In this document: piece after piece, positions 1 through 15,973 of the stretch
Layout: each line of letters begins with the position of its first letter
Position numbering within the stretch: position 1 is the stretch's first letter
Assembly: GCA_902805545.1 (NCBI GenBank)
Contig: CADCTD010000149.1
Location: 1-45,396 of the forward strand
Direction of reading: 5' to 3'
DNA: 45,396 nucleotides
From: an uncultured Craurococcus sp.
Lineage (GTDB): Bacteria > Pseudomonadota > Alphaproteobacteria > Acetobacterales > Acetobacteraceae
Notes under the pieces: generated by a model
What the model was told of the DNA's origin: nothing
Database searches by the model: none
Seen by the model: only the letters and a program-made list of their open reading frames with translations
Translations under genes and position numbers: made by a program

Positions 1-399
1 GCAACCGGCCAGATACGCCTGGTGCACGCCGATGTTGGACCGACCAGCGACTGGGGACGTCCCGCCGCCGATAGTCCTCAAACCGCTTGGCCAAACTATC
101 TGGCGCGTCCCTGGACCGAGTGGCGGAATTTCGGCTCGTTGCCCGACCTTGTCTATGTGGACGGGCGGTTCCGGGTCGCCTGCTGTCTGTCGATCCTGCT
201 CGCGTTCGCCGATCAACGCGAGGCGCCGCGGATCATGATCCACGATATCGGCCCCGAGCGGCCATACTACGGTACGATATTCGAGTTCTTTGAGACGGTG
301 GAGGCCGTTGGCAGCCTACATCTGCTAGCTCGCCGCCCTGACGCTTCGACACTCGGCGCTGTCACGCGCCTGTTGGACTTTCAGTTCGACGCTCGCTGA
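1..399 (+). CDS. C-terminal part of an unrecognised protein, possibly SAM-methyltransferase-like (5' end outside window)
   Basis: The frame is already open at base 1 and reads through an ATG at 22 to TGA at 397-399, so the window probably holds only the 3' part of the gene. The visible part contains a 'DLVYVDGRFRVACC' strand followed by an 'IHDIGPERPYY' segment and a hydrophobic helix. This resembles the last strands of small Rossmann or methyltransferase-like proteins found in alphaproteobacterial cell-surface loci, where an Asp-Gly-Arg is followed by a His-Asp. That resemblance is from memory and no catalytic assignment is made. The stop codon lies inside the 8-bp target duplication of the neighbouring IS256-family element, so the insertion left the protein intact but separated it from whatever followed. 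Confidence 0.55.
   Translation, partial: ATGQIRLVHADVGPTSDWGRPAADSPQTAWPNYLARPWTEWRNFGSLPDLVYVDGRFRVACCLSILLAFADQREAPRIMIHDIGPERPYYGTIFEFFETVEAVGSLHLLARRPDASTLGAVTRLLDFQFDAR
392..399. repeat. Left copy of 8-bp target-site duplication
   Basis: CTCGCTGA occurs here and again at 1777-1784, directly flanking both ends of the IS256-family element. Eight base pairs is the usual duplication length for this family. The last three bases are the TGA stop of the upstream gene. Confidence 0.8.
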
Positions 400-427
400 G
401 GTCGTGCCCCAACGCGTGGTGTAGGAG
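400..427 (+). repeat. Left terminal inverted repeat of the IS256-family element
   Basis: It begins GGTCGTGCCC and ends GTGGTGTAGGAG. It pairs with 1749-1776 in inverted orientation at about 20 of 28 positions, with no gaps. Confidence 0.8.
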
Positions 428-457
428 TGGTGCTCCTGGGCGGGCTGGTCCGCCTCG

Positions 458-1657
458 TCAGGATGCCAGGGCTGGCAGGCTGACCGGGGCAGTATCGCTG
501 ATGGTGCCGATGGTCGCCAGGGTCATGTAGCGGGCTCGCTGGGTGGCCCACTCGTCGGACTGCTCGAGCAGGATCGCACCGATCAGCCTGACCGCGGCAG
601 CTTCGTTTGGAAATATGCCGACAACATCGGTGCGGCGCTTGATCTCGCCGTTGAGCCGCTCGATTGGGTTTGTGCTGTGCAACTTGGCCCGATGAGCGGC
701 GGGAAAGTTTATGTAGGCGAGGACGTCCTCCTCGGCGGCGTCCATCAGGGCAGCCAGCTTCGGCACCTTGGGGCGGAGTTGGTCGGCCACTGTGCGCCAT
801 TGGGCGTGGGCGGCCACGGCATCCTCCTGGGCGTAGGCGGTGCCGATCCAGGCCGAGACGATGCGGCGCTGGGTCTTCCCGGCATGGGCCAAGGCGGTGC
901 GGCTGAAATGGACGCGGCACCGTTGCCATGTTGCCCGCAGCACCTTGGTCACCGCGGCCTTGAGCCCTTCATGCGCGTCGGAGATCACCAGCTTGACGCC
1001 CCGCAGCCCGCGCCGCGTCAAGGAGCGCAGGAAGTCCAGCCAGAACGTCTCCGCCTCGGATGCGCCGATTGCCATGCCAAGGACCTCGCGCCGGCCATCG
1101 GCGTTGACGCCGACCGCGACGGTCACCGCAACCGGGACGATGCGGCCCGCCTCGCGGACCTTCACATAGGTGGCGTCGAGCCACAGGTAGGGCCAGTCGC
1201 CCTCGATCTGGCGGGAGAGGAAGTCGCCGACCCGATCGTCGATCTCGGCGCAGAGCCGCGAGACCTGGCTCTTGGAGACACCCTCCAGGCCCATGGCGCG
1301 GACCAGGTCATCGACCGAGCGGGTCGAGATGCCGTGGACATAGGCCTCTTGGATCACTGCCGTCAGCGCCTTCTCGGCGGTCCTGCGGGGCTCAAGGAAG
1401 GCTGGGAAGTAGGAGCCCCGCCGGAGCTTCGGGATCCGTAGCTCGACGGTCCCCGCCCGGGTTTGCCAGTCGCGGTCCCGGTAACCGTTGCGCTGCACCA
1501 GCCGGTCGGAGCTGCGCTCGCCATGCGCGGCGCCGGTCAGCTCGCCCACTTCCAACTCCATCAACCGCTCGGCGGCGAAACCAATCATCTCGCGTAGGAA
1601 GGACGCGTCGGCAGACTTTTCCAAAAGGCCCCGAAGGGCCATCGTCTCGTCGGTCAT
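458..1657 (-). CDS. IS256-family (mutator-type) transposase
   Basis: This 399-residue protein has the usual length of IS256-family transposases, which cut and paste the element through a DDE-type RNase H fold. The acidic triad can be placed: Asp161 in '[10 protein letters not shown]', Asp227 in '[10 protein letters not shown]' and Glu333 in 'NPIERLN'. The family signature around the second Asp, with a Cys-His about 22 residues later ('WQRCRVHF'), is present. The N-terminal part carries the 'RNGYRDR' segment typical of the DNA-binding region. The frame is intact and lies between recognisable inverted ends, so the gene is probably functional. It reads towards the upstream partial gene. Confidence 0.95.
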   Translation of the reverse strand: MTDETMALRGLLEKSADASFLREMIGFAAERLMELEVGELTGAAHGERSSDRLVQRNGYRDRDWQTRAGTVELRIPKLRRGSYFPAFLEPRRTAEKALTAVIQEAYVHGISTRSVDDLVRAMGLEGVSKSQVSRLCAEIDDRVGDFLSRQIEGDWPYLWLDATYVKVREAGRIVPVAVTVAVGVNADGRREVLGMAIGASEAETFWLDFLRSLTRRGLRGVKLVISDAHEGLKAAVTKVLRATWQRCRVHFSRTALAHAGKTQRRIVSAWIGTAYAQEDAVAAHAQWRTVADQLRPKVPKLAALMDAAEEDVLAYINFPAAHRAKLHSTNPIERLNGEIKRRTDVVGIFPNEAAAVRLIGAILLEQSDEWATQRARYMTLATIGTISDTAPVSLPALAS

Positions 1658-1748
1658 CGTGGCTGGTCCATGGTCCAGGGGTTGTCGGTCTCAGCAACCC
1701 AACCCTAGCCAGGACCACCACGATGGCCGCCACCATTACGATGACGGC

Positions 1749-1776
1749 CTCCTACACCACCTCAAGGGACATAACC
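1749..1776 (-). repeat. Right terminal inverted repeat of the IS256-family element
   Basis: Read on the minus strand it starts GGTTATGTCCC and ends GTGGTGTAGGAG, matching the left end at 400-427 without gaps. It is followed at once by the second CTCGCTGA copy. Confidence 0.8.
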
Positions 1777-1784
1777 CTCGCTGA
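1777..1784. repeat. Right copy of 8-bp target-site duplication
   Basis: CTCGCTGA, identical to 392-399. The two copies bracket the 1377-bp element exactly. Confidence 0.8.
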
Positions 1785-1892
1785 TCCATTGGCCTCCTTC
1801 AGCATGGGCTTCGCCCCGAGGTTTGCGTGATCTGCTTTCGTCGAAGTGGTTTGCTCGTCATGTAATCCGCTGGCCGCGGAGGTGTGGCTGGA

Positions 1893-2380
1893 ATGGCGCG
1901 GAAGAAAGCACACACGCCGGAGGAGATTGTTGCGCAGCCCTGGCCGGCAGAGGCGTTGGTTGGCCCGGGGAAGGCGGTGCAGGCAGTCGAGGTCATGAAG
2001 TCGACCTGACATCGATGGAATACCGAACTCAGCGGCCCGGGTTGCGACCGGATGAAGCGCCTGAAGGAGCCGGAGCGCGATAACCCGCGGCCGCGGCGGG
2101 CACTGTCGGACCCGAGGCCTGAGAAGGTCATCCTGAAAGACGCCGCATCGGGAAGGTGGTGCGCCCGCTTGGCGTCGAGCAGTATGGATGGACGCCGCGG
2201 AAGGCGTCGTGAGCCGCCCGGGACGGCGCCGTGATGACGGCGGACATCGGCGAACTGGCGAAGCGCAACAGGCGACAAGGGTGTCGGCGGATCACGGCGC
2301 TGGTGCCGGATGCGGGTTGGCCAGTGAACCGCGAGCGCGCGACGCGGCTCCGGTCGCAGGGAGGCTACGGCCTTGGCGCC
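1893..2380 (+). pseudogene. Decayed IS3-family transposase genes (orfA and start of orfB)
   Basis: An ATG at 1893 opens with 'MARKKAHTPEEIVAQ', a typical IS3-family OrfA start (helix-turn-helix protein), but the frame soon diverges and stops. Further on, from 2052, 'RLKEPERDNPR' and 'EKVILKDAASG' match the leucine-zipper end of OrfA ('RLKELEKEN...', 'EKLILKEAASG') with several substitutions. From about 2246, 'LAKRNRRQGCRRITALV' followed by 'GWPVNRER' matches the start of the OrfB integrase. Frameshifts and substitutions are spread throughout, and no DDE part of OrfB was found. This is an old, inactive relic, clearly older than the IS256-type copy beside it. Confidence 0.7.
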
Positions 2381-2652
2381 GGACAATCACAGGGTTTCGC
2401 AACGAGGGCTTCGTCGATGGCCTTGGCCATGGCATCCGTCGCCGGTACGTGTCAGCCACGGAGGCCTATGGGGCGGGATAGCAACTCATCCTCCGGTGGT
2501 CGAGGCTTGTCGCGCACTGGTGTCGGACGGAGCAGCTGCCTGGGTTTGACCCGAACCGTCCTTTCGCCACGCTTCGGTCCACCGGCTAGGCCAACCCAGA
2601 CCCCGCCGTACATTTCCCGCACGGCACCGGATGACACTTGCTTTCCGTAGAT
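2381..2652. other. Non-coding stretch between the IS3 relic and the tetR gene
   Basis: I see no supported gene here. The short frames on both strands lack ribosome-binding sites and recognisable motifs. The sequence is probably further decayed mobile-element DNA. Confidence 0.4.
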
Positions 2653-2690
2653 TGAACGAGCATTTAGAGTTCTGAACGATCGATTAGAGT
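2653..2690 (+). promoter_or_regulatory. Two 18-bp direct repeats just upstream of tetR-P450 (candidate operator)
   Basis: TGAACGAGCATTTAGAGT at 2653-2670 and TGAACGATCGATTAGAGT at 2673-2690 agree at 15 of 18 positions, and the copies start 20 bp apart, about two helical turns. They end 5 bp before the ATG of the TetR regulator. The segment is AT-richer than its surroundings. Placement and helical phasing suggest a binding site for the TetR protein itself, overlapping its promoter or leader. This is inference from position only. Confidence 0.45.
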
Positions 2691-2695
2691 GACCG

Positions 2696-3276
2696 ATGAC
2701 GTCGTCGCTTTCCGCCCGCGTCGCCCGCTTCAAGCAGGACCAGGTTCTGGACGCGGCCATCGCCGTCTTCGCCCGGAAGGGTTTCCATGCCGCCTCGATG
2801 CGTGACGTCGCCGCCGCGGCCGGGGTCGCGCCCGGCTCGATCTACAACCATTTCGAGAACAAGGCGGCGCTGCTGCTCGGCATCGTCGATCGCATGTCCG
2901 CGAGGGCGGCGGAAGCCACGTCCCTCCCGCCCGCGGACGCCAATCTCCGCGACCTGCTCATCACGGCGATCCGCACCCCGCTCGCCGCCATGACGGGCGA
3001 GACGACCGAATTGTTCCGCGTGATCCTCGCTGAGATCCTGGTCAATCGTGACCTGGCGGAGCAGTTTCGGCGCCGCGTGCTCAATCCGATGCTGTCCGCC
3101 TGCGGCGACGTCCTGGCGAGCCATCTGCCGCAGGCATCCCGCGACACCTGGCTGCGGGTGGTGTCGGCGATCGTCCTCGGACTGATCCTGCAGCGGCTGA
3201 TTGACGGCGACGCAGCGCTGCCGCTCCCGGAGGACCTTGCGGATGCGCTGCTTGCCGGGCTGCAGGGCGCGGCGCC

Positions 3277-3280
<4 letters not shown>
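2696..3280 (+). CDS. TetR-family transcriptional regulator
   Basis: This 194-residue protein has the TetR architecture. The N-terminal helix-turn-helix (residues about 10-56) includes 'AAIAVFARKGFHAASMRDVAAAAGVAPGSIYNHFENK', given here only as a landmark: Gly-Phe, the recognition helix and the closing 'YNHFENK' are all standard. It is followed by a helical ligand-binding and dimerisation domain. No distinct ligand-binding motif is visible. The ATG at 2696 follows two direct repeats that may be its operator. The 3' end overlaps the start of the P450 gene by 4 bp (ATGA), so the two are translationally coupled and this protein most likely represses its own operon in response to a P450 substrate or related compound. 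Confidence 0.9.
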
Positions 3281-4533
<1,253 letters not shown>

Positions 4534-5047
4534 GGAGATCCCTGCCGCAGGCAGCGCAGGGCTGAGGCTTCGCGCCGGAGGCGCTGCGCCGCCACTTCGC
4601 CGGCGTCCCATGTCGCGCTTCCTGACCTAAGGCTGCCAGTCGTGTTACATCGACGGGTGCTGCCAACGGTTTTCGAGATCGACCCGCTACAAATGCAGTA
4701 TTCATCCTCCGCCGCCTGCTGCGGCGGGCAGTAAAAATGTCACACCATCACCAGGTTTCTTCCTGTTCCGCAATTTACGCAAACGGTTGAGAATATAATC
4801 GGCTAAGGTCGGCGCGATCCGCGATACAGAAGTCACGTTGCAGGCGCGCATGAGATCGTGTCCTCTTGGAATCGAAGTTTACGGCCAGACAGAACAGATT
4901 TTGTTGCAACAACGTCGATCTCCATATGGACTGACCCAAATGGCGGGTTTCTTTGGGGAGGTGCACAGAGAATGCTGCATCATTGTGTCCGTCCCTTGGG
5001 CTCGCGCCTGCACGCCCCCATGCCTTCACGCTTAAAGGAATCCAGCA
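4534..5047. other. Intergenic region before the poly-HAMP kinase
   Basis: About 510 bp without a supported gene. The left part is GC-rich and degenerate. The segment around 4735-4935 is markedly AT-richer and contains a perfect TATAAT at 4794-4799, so it probably holds the promoter and a long leader of the kinase gene. AAAGGA at about 5035 is the likely ribosome-binding site for ATG 5048. Confidence 0.5.
4794..4799 (+). promoter_or_regulatory. Candidate -10 element
   Basis: A perfect TATAAT lies in an AT-rich stretch about 250 bp upstream of the kinase start. No convincing TTGACA-like hexamer stands 16-18 bp upstream, so the assignment rests on the -10 box alone. Confidence 0.3.
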
Positions 5048-11347
<6,300 letters not shown>

Positions 11348-11363
11348 CGCCGAGGCCGACGAC

Positions 11364-13853
11364 ATGTGCCAGCAAGACGCGGTCAATATCCTGCTCGTGG
11401 ACGACCAGCCAGCCAAGCTGCTCAGCTACGAAGTCGTGCTACAGGAGTTGGGCGAGAATCTTATCCGTGCCTCCTCGGCGCGGGAAGCGTTCGAGCACCT
11501 CCTGCGCACCGAGGTTGCCGTCATCCTGATCGACGTCGTCATGCCGGACCTTGATGGGTTCGAGCTAGCGACCATGATCCGTGAGCACCCGCGTTTTGAG
11601 CGGACTGCTATCATCTTTGTTTCGGCGGTCCATATGACCGATCTCGACCGCTTGCGGGGTTACGAGGTCGGCGCGGTGGACTACCTGCCGGTACCGGTCG
11701 TGCCTGACCTGCTGCGCGCCAAAGTGCGGCTTTTCGTCGACCTCTACCGCAAGACCCGGCAGCTCGAGCGGCTGAACATCGAGCTGGAACGGCGCGTGAA
11801 AGAGCGCACGATCGCGCTCGAGACGTCGACTGCGCGCCTGCAGGAAAGTGAGCAGCGCAGGAGCCTGGCCCTCGCCGCTGGCCATATGGGATCCTGGGAA
11901 TGGGACCTGGCGAGCGATGCCCAACTTTGGGATGAGGGGCAGCATTGCATCTTCGGCACCGATACTTTCCAGTTCGTGCCGACAGGGCAGGCTGCAATGG
12001 CCTTCGTCCATCACGAGGACCGAGAGGGGCTCCAGGCCGTCGTCCTTGAGGCCATCCGCAATGGCTCCCCGTACAATACCGAGTTCCGGATCGTGCAAGC
12101 CAGCGGTGATATCCGCTGGTGCGTCATCGGGGCTGCTCCGACCCTCGACCGCACCGGCCGGCCGACACGGTTCAGCGGTGTCACCCACGATATCACGGAG
12201 CGCAAGAAGGCCGAGGCCGCGCTCCGCGAAAGCGAGGAGCGGCTACGCATCGCCCAGGAGACGAGCGGCATCGGCATATGGGACTGGGACCTGCTTAGTG
12301 ACCAGATCGTCCACATCGGGGAGGTCTACCGGTCCTGGGGCGTGGACCGGGACGTCTCCGAGCCGCCCTCAGCCACCTTCCAGCGCATCGTGCATCCTGA
12401 TGACCGGTCGGCAGCCTGGACCGAGATCCAAGCCGCGATCCATGGCGAGCGTCCTTACCAGCTGGAACTGCGCATCGTCGGGATGGATGGTACCATTCGC
12501 TGGTTGGCCAGCCGTGCCGAAGTCATCCGTGATCGCACTGGCCGTCCGATCCGCATCATCGGCACCGATATCGATGTCACGGAACGCCGCCGTGCCGCCG
12601 ACATCCTCGCCGAGGCCAATGCTGAGCTGGAGCGCCGCGTTGAAGAGCGCACCCGCGAAAGCGAGGCGGCCCTGGCCCAGGTCCATGAGATGCAGAAGAT
12701 GGAAAGCCTGGGCAAGGTCACGGGTGGCGTCGCCCATGACTTCAACAACCTGCTCATGGCCATCCTCGGCAACCTGAGCCTGCTTCGGAAGCGCTTGACC
12801 CTGGACTCACGTACCGCCCGGCTCGTTGACGGGGCGATCCAAGGTGCGGAACGCGGCGCAGCCTTGACGAAACGCATGCTGGCCTTCGCACGGCGCCAGG
12901 AACTGAAGCCTCAGGCGATCGACGTCGAACAGCTCGTCCAAGGAATGACCGACTTGTTGCGCCAGTCCCTCGGGCCTGCTGTCGAGGTCGTTCTGGACTT
13001 TCCGGCCAGCATGCCGCCGCTGAAAATTGATCCGAACCAGCTCGAGCTCGCTCTTCTCAATCTTGCCGTCAATGCCCGGGATGCGATGCCGATGGGCGGC
13101 CGCTTCACCGTCGCGGCGCAACATGGGACATCCCCCGAGCCGAGCCTGCAGCTTCCGTCAGGCGGGTATGTTTGCGTGTCGGTCGCGGATACGGGCGTGG
13201 GAATGGACGAAGGGACGTTGAAGCGCGCGACGGAGCCATTCTTCACCACGAAGGAGGTCGGGAAGGGGACGGGGCTCGGGCTCTCGATGGTCCATGGGCT
13301 TGCTGCACAATCGGGGGGAGCGATGCGGATTGTCAGCCGTCCGGGCTTCGGGACCGTCGTCGAACTCTGGCTCCCGGTCGCCAAGGACGGCAGCAACGTC
13401 AAGACTCAGGCTGGCCCGGAAGCGGCACCCATCGCGCATGCCGGGCCGGTGCAGTCCTGCCGTGTTCTGCTTGTGGATGACGACCCGCTTATCCGCACTG
13501 GCACCTTGGCCATGCTGGAGGACCTTGGCCATGTCGTCGTCGAGGCTTCTTCCGCAGCACAGGCTTTCGACATCCTGTCTTCGGGCGAGGTTTTCGACCT
13601 TGTCGTGACCGACTTTGCCATGCCGGGCGCTACGGGGCTGGAGCTGACGGAGCGCATCGAGGCAAGGTGGCCGGAGCTCCCGATCCTTTTGGTGACCGGA
13701 TATGCCGATCTGGCAGAGTCGGAGTTCGGAGGCCGCGCCCGCCTCTCCAAGCCCTATGGGCAGGACCAGCTTGCGGCGCAAATTATGCAGTTGGTCGCTG
13801 CGCCATCCGAGTCCAATGTCATCCCAATGCGGCCTGCCCAGAACGGCGGATGA
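11364..13853 (+). CDS. Hybrid sensor histidine kinase: receiver-PAS-PAS-kinase-receiver
   Basis: An 829-residue protein. An N-terminal receiver (residues about 10-125, Asp57 in 'VILIDVVMPDLDG') is followed by a short coiled coil, two PAS domains (about 170-300 and 300-420, with typical 'GRPTRFSGVTHDITERKKAE' linkers), another coiled coil, and the kinase core. The phosphoacceptor is His458 in 'GGVAHDFNNLL'. The ATPase boxes 'VADTGVGMD' and 'GTGLGLSMVHG' are present. A C-terminal receiver carries Asp750 in 'VVTDFAMPG'. The HDFNN type of H-box and C-terminal receiver are common in phosphorelay kinases of alphaproteobacteria. I place the start at ATG 11364, because the longer in-frame start at 11271 would lie inside the preceding kinase gene and adds a sequence unlike a receiver. 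The 16-bp gap to the poly-HAMP kinase indicates one operon. The N-terminal receiver may accept phosphate from that kinase through a separate HPt. Confidence 0.9.
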   Translation: MCQQDAVNILLVDDQPAKLLSYEVVLQELGENLIRASSAREAFEHLLRTEVAVILIDVVMPDLDGFELATMIREHPRFERTAIIFVSAVHMTDLDRLRGYEVGAVDYLPVPVVPDLLRAKVRLFVDLYRKTRQLERLNIELERRVKERTIALETSTARLQESEQRRSLALAAGHMGSWEWDLASDAQLWDEGQHCIFGTDTFQFVPTGQAAMAFVHHEDREGLQAVVLEAIRNGSPYNTEFRIVQASGDIRWCVIGAAPTLDRTGRPTRFSGVTHDITERKKAEAALRESEERLRIAQETSGIGIWDWDLLSDQIVHIGEVYRSWGVDRDVSEPPSATFQRIVHPDDRSAAWTEIQAAIHGERPYQLELRIVGMDGTIRWLASRAEVIRDRTGRPIRIIGTDIDVTERRRAADILAEANAELERRVEERTRESEAALAQVHEMQKMESLGKVTGGVAHDFNNLLMAILGNLSLLRKRLTLDSRTARLVDGAIQGAERGAALTKRMLAFARRQELKPQAIDVEQLVQGMTDLLRQSLGPAVEVVLDFPASMPPLKIDPNQLELALLNLAVNARDAMPMGGRFTVAAQHGTSPEPSLQLPSGGYVCVSVADTGVGMDEGTLKRATEPFFTTKEVGKGTGLGLSMVHGLAAQSGGAMRIVSRPGFGTVVELWLPVAKDGSNVKTQAGPEAAPIAHAGPVQSCRVLLVDDDPLIRTGTLAMLEDLGHVVVEASSAAQAFDILSSGEVFDLVVTDFAMPGATGLELTERIEARWPELPILLVTGYADLAESEFGGRARLSKPYGQDQLAAQIMQLVAAPSESNVIPMRPAQNGG

Positions 13854-13939
13854 TCCTCGTCCGGGCAGGAACCGCGACCCTAGGGAGGGGCGCTTGCTCT
13901 GACCCCGAGGCCCCGCGCAAGTGCCTTGGCGCCCGTCAA

Positions 13940-14202
13940 CGGACCAGCCCGAGCCTGCGGAGGGCACGCCAGCCTCGTCGTGCTCGGCCGCGAGACGGGC
14001 TCCGAAGGCCGCCGCACCGAGCGGTGGCACCACCTGCCCCGCGCCGTGCATGAAGGTCCGGTAGCCCCCGCGGCATGGTCTTCAGCGCGGGCTCGTCCGA
14101 GAGCGCCAGCTCGGTGTCCGACAGCCCGGCCAGCAACTCGAAGGCGCACGGCCGGAAGCGGGGAGACTGGCCGGACTCGGCAGTGGCCGCTTGATCGCTC
14201 AT
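13940..14202 (-). pseudogene. Frameshifted remnant divergent from tetR
   Basis: On the minus strand an ATG at 14202 opens a protein-like sequence, 'SPRFRPCAFELLAGLSDTEL' then 'PALKTMPRG', that continues sensibly only in a second frame as 'YRTFMHGAGQVVPPLGAAAF'. The switch falls at a run of five G, consistent with a single inserted base. The family is not recognised. Its position, head to head with a TetR gene across a palindrome, suggests it was the target gene of that regulator. Confidence 0.35.
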
Positions 14203-14226
14203 GGCGACCCCATACGATAGTGGTAG

Positions 14227-14254
14227 ATTTAATTTACAGGCGTGTTTGTTAAAT
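14227..14254. promoter_or_regulatory. Imperfect 28-bp palindrome between divergent genes (candidate TetR operator)
   Basis: The sequence has the form ATTTAA-N3-ACA-N-GC-N-TGT-N3-TTAAAT, with 18 of 28 positions symmetric. It sits in an AT-rich gap between the minus-strand remnant (start 14202) and the TetR gene (start 14294). TetR dimers bind such sites, and the divergent layout is typical. Assignment is by position and symmetry. Confidence 0.5.
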
Positions 14255-14293
14255 AAGTGGGATGCCCGCGTGTCAAGCCTCGACCGACCAGCC

Positions 14294-14947
14294 ATGGAGC
14301 CCGCGAAGCGCCTGGGCCGCCCGCCCAACCCTGCGAAGGTGGAAGCAATCCTCGACACCGGCTGGGCCATGCTGCTGGCCCGCGGCTACGAGGCGACCTC
14401 CATCGAGGCGATCGCGGCCGAGGCGGGCGTGTCGCGCGTCACGGTGTACCGTCACTTCCCCGACAAGGGCGCCCTGTTCCGCGAGGCGGTGCTGCGCGCG
14501 ACACGGCGGATCGAGGCCGACCAGGCGCTGTGCGAGGGCGGCGTGGAGCAAGGCGCGCCCCTGGACGAGCGGCTCCGGCGCTTCGGCGTGGGGCTGATGA
14601 CCTTCCTGGTCTCGCCGACGGCGGTCGCCTTCTACGGCGTCCTGTCCGGCGAGCTGCGCCACCACCCCGACATCGCCCGCGCCTTCTTCGAACTGGGCCC
14701 GGCGCGGACCGTGCGGAATCTCGCCGCGATCCTCGAGGAGGTTTCGGCGCGAGGCGAGATCAGGCTCGCGGCCCTGCCTGTGCGCGCGGCCGAGATGCTG
14801 GTCGGGATCTGGCAGGGCTATTCCAACTACCGCCTTGCTCTCGGGATCGAGGGCGATGAGGCCGGCGCGCTCGAGGAGCGGGTCGCTGAGGGGGTGACGC
14901 TGTTCCTGGAAGGGTGCCGCCCCGTATCGGCCGGGAGCGGGCGTTAG
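14294..14947 (+). CDS. TetR-family transcriptional regulator
   Basis: From ATG 14294 the protein has 217 residues. It opens with 'GRPPNPAKVEAIL', a common lead-in to the TetR helix-turn-helix. The DNA-binding domain spans about residues 12-60 with 'GYEATSIEAIAAEAG' and the closing 'TVYRHFPDKGALF'. The C-terminal part resembles the AcrR/TetR C-terminal type with an amphipathic helix set. An upstream in-frame ATG at 14201 would place the palindromic operator inside the gene, so the internal start is preferred. The target was probably the damaged divergent gene. Confidence 0.85.
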   Translation: MEPAKRLGRPPNPAKVEAILDTGWAMLLARGYEATSIEAIAAEAGVSRVTVYRHFPDKGALFREAVLRATRRIEADQALCEGGVEQGAPLDERLRRFGVGLMTFLVSPTAVAFYGVLSGELRHHPDIARAFFELGPARTVRNLAAILEEVSARGEIRLAALPVRAAEMLVGIWQGYSNYRLALGIEGDEAGALEERVAEGVTLFLEGCRPVSAGSGR

Positions 14948-15026
14948 GGCCGGAGCTTCGCCCCCCCGGAGATCCCGCCTCGGTTAACCGGGCGCTGCCG
15001 TTCGTGAAACCGAGCCGCCGAGGCCT

Positions 15027-15058
15027 GCCCCGCGGGCGCCCTGTCGTGCCTGCGGGGC
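15027..15058. terminator. Weak inverted repeat between tetR and the phosphoesterase gene
   Basis: GCCCCGC at 15027-15033 and GCGGGGC at 15052-15058 form a 7-bp stem with an 18-base loop in the convergent gap between the tetR and phosphoesterase stop codons. There is no T-run on either side, so it is only a possible terminator. Confidence 0.25.
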
Positions 15059-15160
15059 TCTGGAGCGGCCCCTTCGACGCACGGAACGTCCACTTCGATG
15101 CCGACCCTCCCGCCGCGCACCCGGCCGGCGGCATCGACCTCCGCCGAGGCACTGGATCCC

Positions 15161-15973
15161 TTATGTCGGGTAGGTTTCCGCGCGGATTGTTTCGAGCCAG
15201 GGCTGTTCCATCCCTCCCGGGGAGACCAGCTCCGTCTCCACCCGGTCCTCGAGCAGCCGGTGCACAAGTGCCCCGACGCACCGGTCGCCCGGCAGCCCCT
15301 CCTGCAGGTGCGGATCGACGATGAAGGAGGCCGGCGGCGCCCAGGCATAGTGAACCGCTCCGCGCTGGAACCGGTGATGCAGGTGCAGATGCCCCGAAGC
15401 CACCTGCCGCAGCCCCGGATGCTCGAGCACCGGCGCAAGCGCGGCGCGCGCATGCGGCGGCACCGACCAGTAGTCGAAGGCCGGATCCTCCGGTTCGGTG
15501 ACGAAGACCGGCTTGTGCAGGAAAAGCGCGATCCGCCGCTCCGTCGCCGCCGCCTCGGCGATGAAGCCGGCCTGCGCCGCCTCGTCGGCGATGGCGGTAC
15601 CCATGATCTCTGTATCGAGCCCGATGATCCGCCAGCCCGGCACGTCCCGCATCCACCAGTCGGGCCCGGCAATCCTACGGAACCGCGCCAGGCGCGCCGC
15701 ATCCACCGGCTGCGCCGGCATGGTGCGGGCATGGCTGCCGACGTCGTGGTTGCCCGGGATGGCAAGCAGCGGCGCCGGGAAGCCCCGAAGCGTGTCCACG
15801 GCAAGGGCCAGGTCCTCCTCCCGGTCCGCCCCGTCCAGCGACAGGTCGCCGCTGGCGATGACGAGATCGGGTCGCGCCGCCTCCGCCCATGCCCTCAGCC
15901 GAGCGAGGTTGCCGCGGAACAGCCCGTTCCGCGGCGAGAGATGCGCATCCGAGACCTGCAGGATGGTGAACAT
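15161..15973 (-). CDS. Calcineurin-like metallophosphoesterase
   Basis: A 270-residue protein of the class III cyclic-nucleotide phosphodiesterase/CpdA-like metallophosphoesterase type. The metal-binding motifs are all visible: 'SDAHLS' near the start (Asp-x-His), 'SGDLSLDG', 'PGNHD' and 'SGHLHLHH' near the C-terminus. They place two metal ions for phosphoester hydrolysis. ATG at 15973 overlaps the stop of the substrate-binding protein gene by one base (TGATG), so it is the last gene of the ABC importer operon. In that context it probably cleaves a phosphodiester or phosphomonoester related to the imported compound. A housekeeping cAMP phosphodiesterase role is the alternative. Confidence 0.88.
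   Translation of the reverse strand: MFTILQVSDAHLSPRNGLFRGNLARLRAWAEAARPDLVIASGDLSLDGADREEDLALAVDTLRGFPAPLLAIPGNHDVGSHARTMPAQPVDAARLARFRRIAGPDWWMRDVPGWRIIGLDTEIMGTAIADEAAQAGFIAEAAATERRIALFLHKPVFVTEPEDPAFDYWSVPPHARAALAPVLEHPGLRQVASGHLHLHHRFQRGAVHYAWAPPASFIVDPHLQEGLPGDRCVGALVHRLLEDRVETELVSPGGMEQPWLETIRAETYPT

Larger units (their letters stand above)
400..1776 (-). mobile_element. Complete IS256-family insertion sequence, 1377 bp
   Basis: The element is bounded by 28-bp imperfect terminal inverted repeats. The left end (400-427) and the reverse complement of the right end (1749-1776) align without gaps and agree at about 20 of 28 positions, including a shared inner block GTGGTGTAGGAG. It is flanked by an identical 8-bp direct repeat, CTCGCTGA. 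One full-length transposase gene lies inside on the minus strand. The intact ends, duplication and transposase suggest a recent and possibly still mobile copy. Confidence 0.85.

Noticed and set aside
14201-14293. Upstream ATG as the start of the second TetR gene
   Set aside because: It would place the palindromic operator within the coding sequence, and the extra residues do not resemble TetR.
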